A DNA stretch of 64,000 bases from Ananas comosus (taxonomy: Eukaryota > Streptophyta > Magnoliopsida > Poales > Bromeliaceae). The stretch spans positions 1,707,147 through 1,771,146 of the forward strand of contig NC_033630.1 of NCBI RefSeq assembly GCF_001540865.1. Reading direction: 5' to 3'. A program made the translations under genes and the position numbers. Below are positions 35,266 to 48,457 of the stretch, in pieces. The first letter of the stretch is position 1. Every line of letters starts with the position of its first letter. The notes below the pieces were generated by a model. The model was given only the letters and a program-made list of their open reading frames with translations. It was not told the DNA's origin and did no database searches.

Positions 35266-35447
35266 TGAGTTACTATACTATAAATAGTAGATGAATAGTA
35301 TTTTTTTTTTTTTTTTTTTTTTTTTTAGAGATAGGTAGCATGCTACCCGCTTCATTTATTTTATTTAGAAATAAATTTAGCTGGAAATGTGAGAGCTAAA
35401 AAGTTAATAGTAAATACTATTCATCTACTATCTATAGTACAGTAGTT
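35266..35447. mobile_element. Short palindrome carrying a truncated SINE
   Basis: The left arm ACTATACTATAAATAGTAGATGAATAGTATTT and the right arm around 35,406-35,447 (AATACTATTCATCTACTATC...) are inverted copies. Between them lies a long T-run (35,301-35,326) followed by GATAGGTAGCATGCTACCCG and TTTAGAAATAAATTTAGCTG, which is the reverse 3' part of the SINE family. So a SINE copy sits in the loop of a fold-back element. Confidence 0.65.
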
Positions 35448-36000
35448 TCAGTTCAGAATAACAATTCTAATACTTTTTTCTTTGTCGCTAATATTTATGT
35501 TTTACTTGAAGGCGAAGCGCTGCGGGCTCACGTCCACTCTAGAAGCTGGTAGGAAATAGAACCGGCAGGTCTCGTCTTGTAGTTTAGGGCATGTTTGGTA
35601 AACTGAAAGTAGAAGATGAAAATGTGGAGCTCAAGGAAGTGGGAAATTGCCTGAGTTTTGAAAAAGTGGGGTGGAGTGAGAGTTTTAGAGGGGGCCCGAT
35701 GTGAACCCACCTTAACATGCTCTCATGAGCTCTCCACTTTATATTTGAACGTGAAGTGCCATTTCCTTCGATTCTTGGGTGACGTCGAGCTTCAGAAACT
35801 TGTGAGATCGATACAGTGCACTTCAATAAAAGCAAACAACCTCTTAATATATATGATGATTGACGATTCACTCACCCAATCTTAGACGATGCAGTGTGGA
35901 ACTGTGTATATAACAGGGACAAGATTCCCGTACAGCCAAAATGTATGGACTCGTTGTCGGCTCTGTTCTGTATTGGGACAGTTACCCTTCTGTATTTTGA

Positions 36001-36055
<55 letters not shown>
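36001..36055. repeat. Long poly-T tract
   Basis: About 50 T with one C, ending GGGTTACGG. It may be the reverse A-tail of a retroelement, but no body could be recognised next to it. Confidence 0.85.
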
Positions 36056-36056
<1 letters not shown>

Positions 36057-39000
36057 GGTTACGGAATTTGGAAGAAATTTGTTTAACAAAAAGTGTAGTC
36101 GCATGAATCATATAAGGCATTATAATCTAATTCATGAAGGTAGAATTACGCGTGCTCAGATTGCGTTAATATGAGGAATTAAAAGGATACAGAAAAGAAT
36201 TAAGATTTAATTGTTATATAATCATCACGTAACTTAGGTCAGCAATTGCATTACCATTCTCCCTCGCCTTTTGCTACCTCTCCTTTTTCTTTGTTAATCT
36301 CTCTACTTACTTTGCCTTTCTTTTTCTCCTTTTTGTTTTATGGCAACCTACATATTCAAATTTTGGTCTCCTTTCCAGTAAGATCCAACTACTTACAGTG
36401 TAGCATGTTGATGCATGAACATTCACAACGACTTAATAGTAGAACAGCCACTGCAAAAAACAATGATCTGAATGAGAGTACCGTGCATAATCCTTACTAT
36501 ATCTTTTTTTTTCTTTTTTTTTCTTTTGAAATGCTATCCTTATCATATCACCATAATATATTATGTATTCCTCTTTTGTGCTACATATATTAATTGCTTC
36601 CCATAAATGTTCTTTTGTTGGCTTTCACTTCCCCCTACTATACACTAGTACACTTTCTCTCCCCTCAAATTCAGAATCCTACAGTGAATTGCTTCCTCAC
36701 AAGCAAGAGTCACATGATCTCATTCACCATCAGAATATGTCTCTTTTCTTTCAAAAAAAAAGAAAGAAAACAAACACTTCTATTTGGGAACTCAACATTG
36801 ATTACTACCATTTTGAATTTGGCCCCCACAACTATTTTGAACTTTACTTCTGTTTGCAGGAGAGGAAACTCCCTGTTCTTTGAATTGGAAAAGCCAAACA
36901 GTGTGTTCCCTGTGAGGTCCTGCTCATTAACTGTTACTGAGGGGGACAAAACTGCTGTGAAATAAAGTCCCCCTTTGAGGGGATTAAAACCCTACCAATC
37001 AGAAGAGGAGTATCTTTTCATTTTTACCCAAATTAGGGGTGGTCACATTTTTTGTTGGGAGGAGAAGCTAACCAAGTAAGTGGGTGAGACAAATTCAAGC
37101 CTAAGTAGGGTGAGGACCCAAACATAAGTTGCAGGATTGATGAGGTCCCAGCTGTGAACTAATAATAATGATAATAGTAATAATTGAGCCCCCACTAATG
37201 AGTTGGAACTTTAAATGTGGTCTCTAATATTTCAAATGCACTTTGGATTCTTATGGCTTTTTAGAGATCATAGATCTTACTCCATCTTAGCTCCACAAGT
37301 GGAAGTGTGATTTGAGTTGCTTTGATTCTGAACCCAAATAGAATAGGGAAGGATTTGATCCCCACGTTTAAATGTTCTCTGGCCCATTTGGTTATTTATG
37401 GCTTTGAATTTAAAGGCATGAGGAGTAGGTTATTAATGACAGTAGCTCTTGCTATTTGAAATAGGGAAAGGTCCAAATGAATCTCTTGTTTAACTCACAA
37501 GGGAATTGAAATTATGGGAGTTTTTGTTTTGAAGAAGAAAATGACAAAGTGACAACCCATTAGTTCAAGTAGATGCTCATGGGAATCTCTTTTGATGCAC
37601 ACTTTGGATCACAATGTACTAGAACATATTGGCTAAGACTATTTGAACCAAAAAAAAAAAAAAAGAAAACTTGAACTACTTATTTTTATCCTTAAGATAT
37701 TTTATGAGCCATTTTATGCTATAGATTAAGTTTTTAACCTTTCACTTATTATGGTACTAAAGTCTGTCTCAAGTCCTTTGCTGTGCAAGGTTGTTTGATA
37801 TAGGATAAAATTGCATAATAGGGAATTTTGTACCTCTCCTGAGCACTCCACTCCATGACAAAACAAACATTTTTGTCACAGTCACTTATGTAATTATGGG
37901 TCATCATGGGTCACAAGGCGCTTCCCAAGCATATGTTGCCAAACTAGCCATCATGTTTGCGACAGGAACAATGTGATTTTGTACCCTTATTAAGAGTTTA
38001 TAGATAAGATTGGAATTTGCTTATCTGTCTTGTCAAATTTTTTTTTTCCTAAAAATCTTAAAAATATATTCTTTAGAAAAACTCTTGAATGGAAAGATAA
38101 ATGTAAGCGTAGTTTTCTTGGGACAGATATGGACTGTTTGTTTTGGTGTAAGTGAATTGGTGGAACTTAAGTTACATTACTTCTGATATTTATTTTGTTG
38201 TAAGTAAAAAATATAGTGTAACTTAAATTACGTTAAACCTCCACTTCACCTACTCTGGATTTTTTCCTTTAGAGTGTCGAACTCGACTTTCTGCCACACT
38301 CAACCTTCTCTAAAAAATTTATTAAATAATAAAATCCAAACTGTTCTTCTTTTATAATGAGTTAGAATTAGCTTGTTTATAATAAATTAGAATTACCTTT
38401 AAATAATAATGAAAATTTTAATTATTTAATAGGTTAAATTTTATAGCAGTAAGTTTACCACTATATTCAGGAGATAACGAGATTCATTTTTTTTACATGA
38501 AAACAAATAATGAAACTTAAAAAATTAATTTCACTAGCACTAAGTTATATCAAAACAAGCAGAACAAACAAGTGAATTTAACTTTCAGACTATACGAATT
38601 ACATCAAAACAAATAACAAAAAAATAATCACACTTCAGAAAAACTCAAACATCACTGTAATTGAATTACGTTGGATCTACATATTCGTGAATGGAGACGC
38701 CCCCATAGTTATATTGAGACTGCATAGTTTAAGACAAGGATATTTGTTGCGTACGTGACTAATGATGCATTTTAATTAAAATAATTATTATACCAAATCG
38801 GTCTCAAACTGAATGTGCATACATAATTATTATAGCTCGTGATTCATCATGAGTCCCTTTGCACGGTTGATGTGCCTATCTCAAACTGCTACAGATTGAA
38901 ACTTGTCTCATATTTTTTTTATTTTTTGGGTTTAAACTGTTTATATCTTATAAGTGATGTAAGCAACACTGTGATATGCAGGTTTTGTGGAATTATTGCT

Positions 39001-39735
39001 TGGACTCTGTCTCTTTTGTGTTCTGTGGAAAGGAACACACAAGTCCTCATGACATTTCATGGACCAAAGCAACTAATTAATTAAGCATAACATGTATGTA
39101 ACCTTAAGTACGTTTAGATTATAAACATGTTTCTTTTATTATGTTGCCCAAAAAAGGGCATTTTCGACTTAACAAATAGCAGTTTGCATGTACGTCTTGT
39201 TTGGTGTTAAGTAACTAAATTATTATCTCTTATATATGATATGACAACTAAATCAGTTATTACATTACCGTTTTAACTAAAATTTTCACGAATTGACCTA
39301 GAGTTGTAAGCTTATAACAAATTGAAGTTTGATAAACTGCAGTGTAATTTTTCATGCTCACCGCAAATCTCAACCCTAACAATTATGCTGTAAACTGAGG
39401 TGTATGTAGGCTATATATATACACGTAGATATCAGGAGCGATTTCACTAGATTATATACAAATATAATATTTTTATTTTTATAATAAAAATATTTAAACT
39501 CAATTAGAAATATAAAATAATTAAATTTTGAACGTAAAATTTTCGATACCAATCATTAAATCCTCAGCCATGAGTCGCATCGCATAAATGTATGATGCGG
39601 TCCATGTATTATGCACCACTGGTCGAAGTGGGCTTCATTTTCACGTGATTGTGGCTTGGCCATTTGTAGCAGAGGTTTCCGACAACCCTACAGGCTCCCC
39701 GACACGGTTCACTACTACTCAAATTTATCCCACAC

Positions 39736-39785
<50 letters not shown>
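36056..39785. other. Gene-free spacer
   Basis: AT-rich sequence with short ORFs only, none with recognisable family motifs. A degraded SINE head may lie near 39,480-39,580 (AACTCAATTAGAAATATAAA, GATACCAATCATTAAATCCT). An (AT)n run fills 39,739-39,785. Confidence 0.4.
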
Positions 39786-39789
<4 letters not shown>

Positions 39790-40010
39790 GGCTATTATGC
39801 TATCGAAAGTACGGAGCCTTCCGTGCTTCCACCTCGTTTTCGATGTTGCGACTTTCGAATCGTCGATCGGCTCCGTTAAAATTGATCTAGAGTATTTGGA
39901 GTACCTAGAAAATAAATTTTATTATTTTTCGATATCATTTGCCTAGTGATCGAATGAGCTCAAAATCAATAAATTTCAATGGCCGTAGTGAGCCGTTGAG
40001 TTATTTATCA
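39786..40010 (+). mobile_element. Half copy of fold-back family A
   Basis: Matches the left arm of the element at 2957-3506: ACGGAGCCTTCCGTGCT, TTCGAATCGTCGATCGGCTC, CGTTAAAATTGATCTAGAG, CCTAGAAAATAA, TTTTCGATATCATTTGCCTA, CAAAATCAATAAATTTCAA. No right arm follows, so the copy is truncated or internally deleted. Like copy 1, it abuts an (AT)n run. Confidence 0.75.
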
Positions 40011-42302
40011 TATCTGATAATCAACCATCTAGCTACAGTGGAGCACGAAGTTGTTATTTTTGTCTCGAATTCGAATTTGTTGTTCTTGCCAAGTAATATA
40101 AGCGGGTAGAGTTACTTCCGAAGATCTGTAATAATAGCAGAGAATTTAGGTTACATGAGTTCTGTCGGATCGTTAACGTTAACCATTAATCCCAAAAACT
40201 GAAGTTATGAGAAATATACAATTAATTCTCATAAGGCATACAGATATAGCGTCTATAAGTTTTGATTCGTGATTCGATCCGATCAACCTCACGTCATTTT
40301 GAACATGACCCATCTTAACTTGACCTCCTGCCACAGGGCAGAATACTGATCCTTTTAAGCTAATAAATTCGAGTCTGCAAGCAAAAACTAGAGAAATATC
40401 AAAGTGATTTTATTAGAACAACACATTTTCAAACTATGACCGAGTTACAATCCAAATTCACAATATGATGATGAACACCATTAATAAATGTTACATGCAC
40501 ATACCCCAACCTAGGCCCACACCCTAATTAAATTAAAAACGAATTTGAATTTGTAGCCATAATCCATCCACCACTCTAATCTAGCCTATATTTAGATTCA
40601 TGATCTTCATTTAAGTTAAAGATTAATGTAGCCGCCCCAGCAACCGTTGGGATGCTAAACCTTCTATTAATTAGCCCCAGGAAAAAACCCTAAACCCTAA
40701 TTAATAAATTACTAATCCACAAACGAACCTGACAATAAGATGACGCATTAATCGATTCCCTAATTACTGTCGTTTTGCCTAGCAAAGTACCGGGAACGTT
40801 CCCATCCACCCCCCCTTTCAAAAATTCAAATCTTAGTACTACATTTAATCTTTGATTAGTGTAAAATAATGTTTAAAAAAGCTCCTGAGCTTTTGAAAAA
40901 AAATTAGTTTATTGGAGACAATGATGGGCACAAAAAGATGGAGAGGCCTCGTTCCACGAGCTTAATTGAAAAAGGGGCGAAAAGTTTATTAGAGTGCGGG
41001 AAGGGTGATTAAAGAAACGCAACACATGCCTCTTTTGATTAATGGAGAAAACATAGTTTAATGCTTGCTTAATATGTATAATTTAGACACCTAATTAATT
41101 AAGCCTCGGGTTTTATCTTTCTCTCACCTTGCTTATCGTGTTGCTCTTTACAGCTTTGAAATTGATAGGATAAACATTACTTTTTTGAGTGATTATTCTA
41201 ATTTCGTTTTGTTTTGCGCGTCAATTTATCTGTTTAGATTAGATTTTTAAGCAACTTAAGGGACATTTGGATTAAATAATTATAATTCGGCATGTTTATC
41301 ATGACACGTATCTGTTGCTAAATCTATGAAATTTAAATTTAAAAACTTATGTTAATCAAAGACTAAATATATGTATATATGTAATTTATTAAATACAGTT
41401 TTAAAAGATGAAATAAAAGTCATAAGGTACATTTTTGAATAGAAAAGGAAGAGACACAAGGTACATGTCATCATCATATATAGCTTGAAAACATCAAAAA
41501 TAAAAAAAAAATGTCAGAGGATTTGGATTATATACCTCTTGAGAAGTGAGAGGGGATTATAACGGAGTTGAATGGAAGATTCCTCTTTTTCAATTTAACG
41601 TACGGCGTTTGATTAATATGATGTCATAAATACGGCTTCTATGTACTACGCTGTCCCTTCCTCCCCAGTATTAGCATGCAATATCTTACCTTAATTAATA
41701 CATGCAGGATCTTTTATCAGAAGATCCAACCGCTCAGATCGAATCCTCTTGGGCCCCCACATGTCCATTTGTGAAATCTTTTGCAATTTTAAAATTCTCT
41801 TCTTTAATGTCATACTAACTTTTAAATTATTCAAAATCTATAATATAAAAAAATATATATAATTATGTTTATTTTCGTAAAAAAAAATATTATGTGTTTT
41901 TTGTGAAAGGACTGAAAAGTCATAGAGGGAGTTATGGAGGGCATGCAGTGTCATTTTTACCACGTCACGTAGGAAAAAGCTGCATGAAGTGAATAAAGAG
42001 CCCTCCATAAGTGGACGACTCAGAACACGTTAAAAGCGCCCGATTCGAACTCGGTCCCCTTTTTTTTTCCCGATTTACCCCTCTTCCCGTTGAAACATGA
42101 GAAGAGACATGTACGGGTTAACTCCCTGAACCATTCACAGGACTTTTTCAATGAATATTTCAGACCTTATTATATGTAACATTTTACATTTTGCCCATTT
42201 TATGAGTTACAATTTTTCGGAAAAAAAAAATATTGAAAAAAGTAAGATCAATAAAGAAAAATAATAGTCTTTAAATAATCAAAATATAAGATCTATGCCT
42301 TG

Positions 42303-42363
<61 letters not shown>

Positions 42364-44255
42364 CATTATGTTATTTTTGCATTGTTGGTGTGTTAATTTT
42401 CATGCTGTGGAGATATTTTGGTTCATTTTATTATAAAATATGCTTGTTTTTCAAAGCTTCTCTCTTTAGAGTTTTTACTTTTAAAAGTGTGATTATTTTT
42501 ATTTTTTTCTTGTAATATAAAAAGCCTTTTTATATAAAAAAATTAATTATTTTAAATATTTAAGCAAAGTAAATGGCTCAACAAAAAATAAAAAGACCCA
42601 CTGGAGGAGGATCAGGAACTAAAGTATTGCATATATTAAAGTTGACGAACTAAAGTATTTTAGATAAGAAAAATATTTTATATCTCGCAATATGTAAAGA
42701 AAGATTGTATTTGTCCCAATATATAGAACATTTTCTAAACAAATCATGTTATGCCATATGAAAAGGTAAAGAGCATGATCAGGAAACAATTTCTATATAT
42801 AATAATATAAATTTTTTAATTAAAATAATGTTTGTATACTCACATGTCAAACGAGGATATTTGATTCAACGTTATTATTCAAATATAAAATAATTGTGAT
42901 AACAAATTTATTCTTAAAATATTATACTTATATACTAGTAATATGCTGATGATACTAAATAGTATTTTCAAAATACGTATATTAAGCCATCAATTCTTTC
43001 TATATCGTACCAGCAAAAGCTCAGTTATAAACAACCAATCAATTATATTTTTTGCGAACAAAATATAAGAAGTTTTTTTTTCGTAAATAATAATAAAATG
43101 GATGAATATCGGAGTATATATAATTGTGACTGATTGGGTTAGAATATGTGATTGGCATATTATAACTTTTTTGCTTTTTTTTTTTTTCAATATGGGGCTC
43201 TACATGAAGGAGGAATTCTATACTATCACACTTGCACCACGTCATCAATAACAAGCCAATCATATTTCTTCTTTTCAAACAAAAGTATAATAAAAATATT
43301 ATTTTTACAATCATGATGGGACATATATCTCTAAAAGGAGACATTTGATTGATTTGTTACGCCACGTCACCGATATATCCGTTGCGTTCTAAAATTTTTC
43401 CTACATAAAGTGGTGTGATATTTACCATTTTTCTATTTTTTGGATCTATATCTAATTAGTATGGTTGATTTTACCCTCTACAGATGTTCAATCATAGGGG
43501 CTCTGAGTAACTGATCAGAGAGGAATATCCCAAGCAGGAGAGTGTCAAGAGATTAAAAAGTACCCTCTAAAACCCTCTCATCCATCAAATCAAATTCCTA
43601 ATCATTACTGAAAAGAAATTTGAAAAGGTATGGAGTAGATTCAGATAATCAGATCAGGGTCAGGTGGGGAGGATCAATCAGATCACCTGCACCACCCTAC
43701 TACTGCTCTGCTATTAGTCATCTACTCTATCAACAATTTCTAGTCCAGCCCCACATGATTACTTGCTATGTAGACTTTTAGGAATTAAATAATCATTCAA
43801 AAGATATTTTTTTGTGTGTAAAAAATAATGTAAATTAATATTTGAAAGTTGTATCACTCGTGAATGAATATAGAGAAATGCTGCTTGTACACTTCGGTGC
43901 TTGTACACTTCGAAAGAGGCTATATGATTTACGCTCCTCGGCATAGAATTTAAGTTTCTTTAAATCTTTAGAATTTGTTTAAAAAAGTTCACAAGATAAA
44001 TATGATCCTTGGATGAAGCGAGAGTAAGATTTACAATTTTTTGGGGGGATGTTCGAGTAGTATTACTCATGAATTTATGCAATGTACAATAGTAAATTTA
44101 ATTTTTTGTAATTTAGTTTTTTAATTTATTTTAAATATATCTTTTTTGAGAAAGATTTATTTTAAATAGTTAACTACTGGGAAGAACACATCTTCTCAAT
44201 AATTAGTATATTGTACCATCTTTGAAACTAGTGACAGTTTTAGGTTGATTTTACA
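40011..44255. other. Gene-free spacer
   Basis: AT-rich, with an (AT)n run at 42,306-42,361. At 42,020-42,070 a GATTCGAACTCGG segment before a T-run looks like a tRNA T-arm, but the rest of a tRNA is missing. No coding region is supported. Confidence 0.4.
42306..42361. repeat. (AT)n microsatellite
   Basis: About 28 uninterrupted AT units. Confidence 0.95.
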
Positions 44256-44257
44256 AA

Positions 44258-44665
44258 GGCATAAATTTTGATTCTCAAACTATGAGAAGTCGCACATTTT
44301 GACTATCAAACATTTTTTATTATAATTTTTAGTTTAGACTTTTAAAATTATTACAATCAAGCCTAGCAGTGCAGTCTAACTGATCAAATAGTGCTAGGTC
44401 GATCAATAGCATGTATAATAATATATAGCAGCATTATGACTGATAATATGAAAATGATTAAGACAACAATATGACCGATAATGTGAAAATTAATGATTAA
44501 GACGCTACATCACTACCACTTCAAGTACTGTACATTATCATTCAACCAATTACTTAATTACAATGTGAAACTTGGTTACAATAATTTAAAAATTAAAATA
44601 AAAAATTACAATAAATTAAGTGTCACAGGTCTCATAGTTTGGGAACCAAAGGTGAAACCATAGCC
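44258..44665. mobile_element. Putative diverged inverted-repeat element
   Basis: Left side GATTCTCAAACTATGAGAAG with TTATTATAATTTTTAGTTTA and ATTACAATCAAGCC; right side, read in reverse, CCCAAACTATGAGACC with TTTATTGTAATTTTTTATTT and ATTGTAACCAAG. The same words in inverted order suggest a degraded fold-back element. No target duplication seen. Confidence 0.4.
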
Positions 44666-45159
44666 TTTCAGAAAGGAGTATATCTGGTAAATCATATGGC
44701 AATGAACTTGTCAAAGTTACAGTAGTAGCAAAGAATGCAAAAGGGCATTTTGTACAGTGATTGAGGTAGAACTATAATAGGAACTAATGCACATGGTCTG
44801 TTTTAGGCCCCGGGAGACACAAAAGAGTGAGTTTGACATTACTTTTGTTTCATTTGCCCCCATGCGTTTGTTCCGAAACAGTCGAATCTTATTCACCTCA
44901 CTTTAAAGTTAAAAAGAAACCTTTTTTATTTAGTTTTTTTTTAATTCTTTTTCTTTTCATTGGCTGGAAGAGTATTAACTTCCGAATAAAAAAGAGAGGG
45001 GGGAGTAAAAGCGTAACTAAAAGCTTTTGTCTTTTTCCGCTGTACTATATGGAGAGGTGCTACTTTAATAATACTACTAAAAAGTTATAAATATATTGTG
45101 AGTATTTGCGTTACTTCAGATTCAAAATTGAATGCCCAATTTGCATAAAAGATTCGTTA

Positions 45160-45690
45160 TTTTTGGGGCTTTTTTATTTTGTATTTGGCCCCTCATTGTT
45201 TTTTACAAATAATTCTATCAAATTTATAATTATAAATTTGGTCCTATTTCCGTTACGCAGATGCCACATTAGCGCCATACAAGCTGGAGGGTGTTAAGTT
45301 GAACATGGTAAATGATTCACCGTGTTTCATATTTATATTTTTTTTATTCCTTTTTTTTTTTTCTTTTCAATGCTTATATTTTTTGGCAATACATATATTT
45401 TTTTTAGACACGGCATGGTGAATGGTTCACCGTGTTCCATACTTATATTTTTCTTATATTTTTTCACAATACATATATTTGTATTTTTCCCAAATACGAT
45501 GAATCATTTATTTACCGTGTTTAGATATAGTGAATATGGTTCACCAAATTTAATTTAATAAACTGGTCCCGGTCCTGCTCATGTGGCGCTGGCGTGGCGC
45601 CCGTGTGGCAGGATTAGGGCCATTTTTGCAAATATAAATTTGCTGGAGTTATTTTTAAAATAATTTTTTTTTCAAAGGGCCAAATGCAAA
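45160..45690. mobile_element. Putative inverted-repeat element with GTGGCGC ends
   Basis: Left part TTTGGCCCCTCATTG, AATTTATAATTATAAATTTG, TAGCGCCATACAAGC; the right part in reverse gives TTTGGCCCTTTG, AATTTATATTTGC, CGCCACGCCAGCGCCACATG. Internal GGTTCACCGTGTT modules are repeated three to four times. Non-coding and AT-rich otherwise. It adjoins the next element. Confidence 0.4.
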
Positions 45691-46300
45691 AAAAGTTTTT
45701 TTTTGAGTTTTTGCAAAAATAATTCATATTTTTGAATTTTACAGATTCCATCTGAATTTTTAAAAATTGACAAAAATACTATTATTTTCTCTCTCTCTCT
45801 CTCTCTTTTTTTTTTTTTTCTCTCTCATTCTTTTTTGTTCTCTCTGAAGAGGGCGGCTGAGGCAGAGGCGGCCAACCTCGCCCGCAACCACACACCCGCC
45901 GCGCTCCTTGCCATCGTCCACTCCGCCACCGCCTCACGAGCGACAGCGAGCATCGCCTCGGCCACGACCTCATCACCACCGTCCACTCCCCCCTTATCCA
46001 CACTTGCTCGGAAACCTCCTCCTTCAGCACCGGCGTTGGTAAAGACGGAGACGGAGGCGGCGGCTGAGGGGACGGCACTGCACTTGTTATCATCACTGAG
46101 GGCCGCGGAGATGATGGAGAAGGCGATGAGAGTCGGAGAGAGAAAAAAAAATAGAAAAAGAAAAAAAGAGAGAAAAAAAATAATGGTATTTTGTTTAGTT
46201 TTTTAAAAATTTGAATTGAATCTACAAAATTCAAAATATTGGACCGCTTTTACAAAATCTTAAAACTAGTAAAATTTTTATGCAAAAAGGCCTATTAAAA
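45670..46300. mobile_element. Pack-MULE-like element: AT-rich inverted ends around a GC-rich core
   Basis: The left arm (45,690-45,800: TTTTTGAATTTTACAGATTC, AATTTTTAAAAATTGACAAA, ATACTATTATTTTCTCTCTC) matches the reverse complement of the right arm (46,145-46,260: TTTTGAATTTTGTAGATTC, AAATTTTTAAAAAACTAAAC, ATACCATTATTTT). The core at about 45,845-46,130 is far more GC-rich and has open frames on both strands (e.g. RAAEAEAANLARNHTPAALL on +), which is how captured gene fragments look in Pack-MULEs. I do not recognise the donor gene. Ends are approximate and the target duplication was not resolved. Confidence 0.5.
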
Positions 46301-46990
46301 ATCTCTTGACTTTTTTTATTATCAAACATTATAATTTTTTTTTAAAAAAAACCTGTAATTAAAATGAAAACAGAAGCAAAAATGTGAAAAAAAAAACTAA
46401 AACAGCTAATGTTCGTAGTAATTTAATATCTGCAAAGAAGATCTTCCGTATCTTCATCAATAAACTTTAAAAGCAAATGTGGCAGGTCTATATATATTTC
46501 TTTGTTTCTTCTGTTTTTTTTCGTTTTATTTAATTCGCTTAGCTAGGTTTCATCTGAATCTTATAGGCGTAACCCCACTTAATTAAAAAGGACAAGTGAA
46601 GATGAGTTGATCACATGGTCACCTCATTTATATGCAATTTGCTTAGCCTCAAAGAGGCAAGTAAAATGTTACCTCAACCACCTCCCCTGTTTTTTAACTG
46701 TGATCAAGAAAACTTTGCCTGCACCAAGAGTATACTATATATACTTCATACAGTGCTTCTAGTATGCGAGGATAAATATTTTAAATTTAAATTCTAACCC
46801 AATAAATATAATCAACCGTCAGCAAAGAGCCTATATATAATAACTGTTTATTTTGAAAACCTATTACCCAGCCATTAAGTGATATATATTAATTTAATGG
46901 CGGAGAAAATACTGTTCGTTAACTCGTAAGAAACTGAAGTTTAAATTTTAAGATTTTTCATATTGTGCATGGTTATGTTTTAGTAAAGTA
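46300..46990. other. Gene-free spacer
   Basis: AT-rich sequence with only short chance ORFs; nothing recognised. Confidence 0.4.
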
Positions 46991-46994
46991 GTGC

Positions 46995-47460
46995 AATAGC
47001 GAAGGGGAATAACTCAATCTCTACTGGTTAACCCTTACCAACTCGGCCGAGTGAGATCGAGAGTTTTAATTCTCACCAGTAGTAAGAACAGATTTGATTT
47101 TTATCGAGTCTATGATAGGTATGCGGCCAATCAAGAGTATTGCTCCGGAGAGTCCATGCCGCGCGGACATATCTAGCAAGTTAGATTCTGATCTTGCGAC
47201 CTGTATTATAGAAGTTTGCGAACGGATTGGACGTGATGCACAAACTTGTGCACCCGGTGCAGGGAAGAGGTGGCGCGGCCCGAGTGGCGACCAAGTTTGT
47301 GGCTGAGCCGACCCTACGACGTGGGATACAGCGGTTCGGGTCGGGAAAAGACGGATCCGGAGCACATGCGCCACATTCCAAACCATCCAATCGGATGGCG
47401 ACCGTAGCCTCAAACCCCTCCCCACGTGTACTCCGCGCACATCACATGGGAAGCTAATTT
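46995..47460 (+). repeat. Unclassified GC-balanced insert with a tRNA-like head
   Basis: From about 47,000 the sequence reads GGGGAATAACTCAATCTC, GGTTAACCCTTACCAACTCG, GAGATCGAGAGTTTTAATTC, resembling degraded pol III A- and B-box regions of a tRNA-derived SINE. The following ~380 bases are more GC-rich than the surroundings, open on the minus strand for 124 codons, and match no family I know. It could be a SINE-like or captured sequence. Confidence 0.3.
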
Positions 47461-47695
47461 TGGGCGTGTCTCAACACCAATAATAAGTTGAAGCTATTTC
47501 TTAATTATTATTATTATTATTTTTGTAACTTTTGCTTTGAAGATAATAATAAAAGTAATTACTTAAAAGGCACGTCTGAATCCAAATACAATGTACTTTA
47601 GATCTACACATTATTATATCTAAGAAAAAAAAATAGAAGTAAAATTATAAATTTTTATTTAAAGATCAGAATATACATTTCTTAAATTTCAACTT

Positions 47696-48005
47696 AGAAG
47701 GTGTTTGGTTCTATGTAAAATCACGAAAAATAATTTTTTGTAGAATTTTTTTTTTTTTTTTTTTACGTTTTGTGGTGTTTGATTTATATGAAAAAAAATA
47801 ATTTTTTATAAATATTTATTTGGTTGAAAAAAAATCTATATTTGTTTAGTTGGGTAAAAAAAAAAGTTAATTTTTTTTCTCAAATCATTAAAAATGCTTT
47901 TACGAAAAAAATATTTTATACATTGAATCAAACAAGAAAAAAAATATTTTTTATACCGAAAATAATTTTTCAATTCACTTTACGTTGAACCAAACACGCC
48001 CCCTA
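47696..48005. mobile_element. Tourist/hAT-like MITE (GTGTTTGGTTC ends)
   Basis: The left end AAGGTGTTTGGTTCTATGTA and the right end TTTACGTTGAACCAAACACG are inverted. The interior is nearly pure A/T with AAATAATTTTT modules in both orientations. GTTTGGTT termini are common in plant MITEs. The superfamily cannot be fixed because the target duplication is unclear. Confidence 0.55.
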
Positions 48006-48417
48006 AACTAAAACCTAAACTAATGTTTAAACTGTTAGTTCATTGACACAATTTGCTTGAATCGTGCGTGTCTAAATTTGACGCTAGGGTCAGTTATTTT
48101 CCTACTTGAATTGGACTGGCTAATCGGATCAAGTTAAGCCAAGTCTCCATGGCGCAAATCTTAAAGCAATATGGGCACGTTGGTGGCTTAAAAATTAGCG
48201 CGCCAAATACAATTTTAATAAATATTGGTGGGGAAATGTTTTCTTCCAATATAAACAAACATTAGCCAAACAGGACTCAACAACTTCAAAATCAAAAGCG
48301 AAAAAACCAATTAAGTAAAAAATAAAAAATAAAAAATTTAAAAATGAGAAGAGAATTGAAGGATTTTGCTGCAATCAATAGAACCACAAAGAATTTACAC
48401 CCAACTGGTTCTTTGAA

Positions 48418-48419
<2 letters not shown>

Positions 48420-48454
<35 letters not shown>
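48420..48454. repeat. (CT)n microsatellite
   Basis: CT dinucleotide run just downstream of the IQD gene. Confidence 0.9.

Positions 48455-48457
<3 letters not shown>

Noticed and set aside
36246..36965. Overlapping 106-123 codon frames
   Set aside because: Low-complexity, no family motif, no consistent splice structure.
42020..42070. Possible tRNA gene (GATTCGAACTCGG followed by a T-run)
   Set aside because: Only a T-arm-like piece is present; no matching acceptor stem, D-arm or anticodon arm can be drawn.
43460..43720. Possible microRNA precursor
   Set aside because: No known mature miRNA and no convincing hairpin of precursor type.
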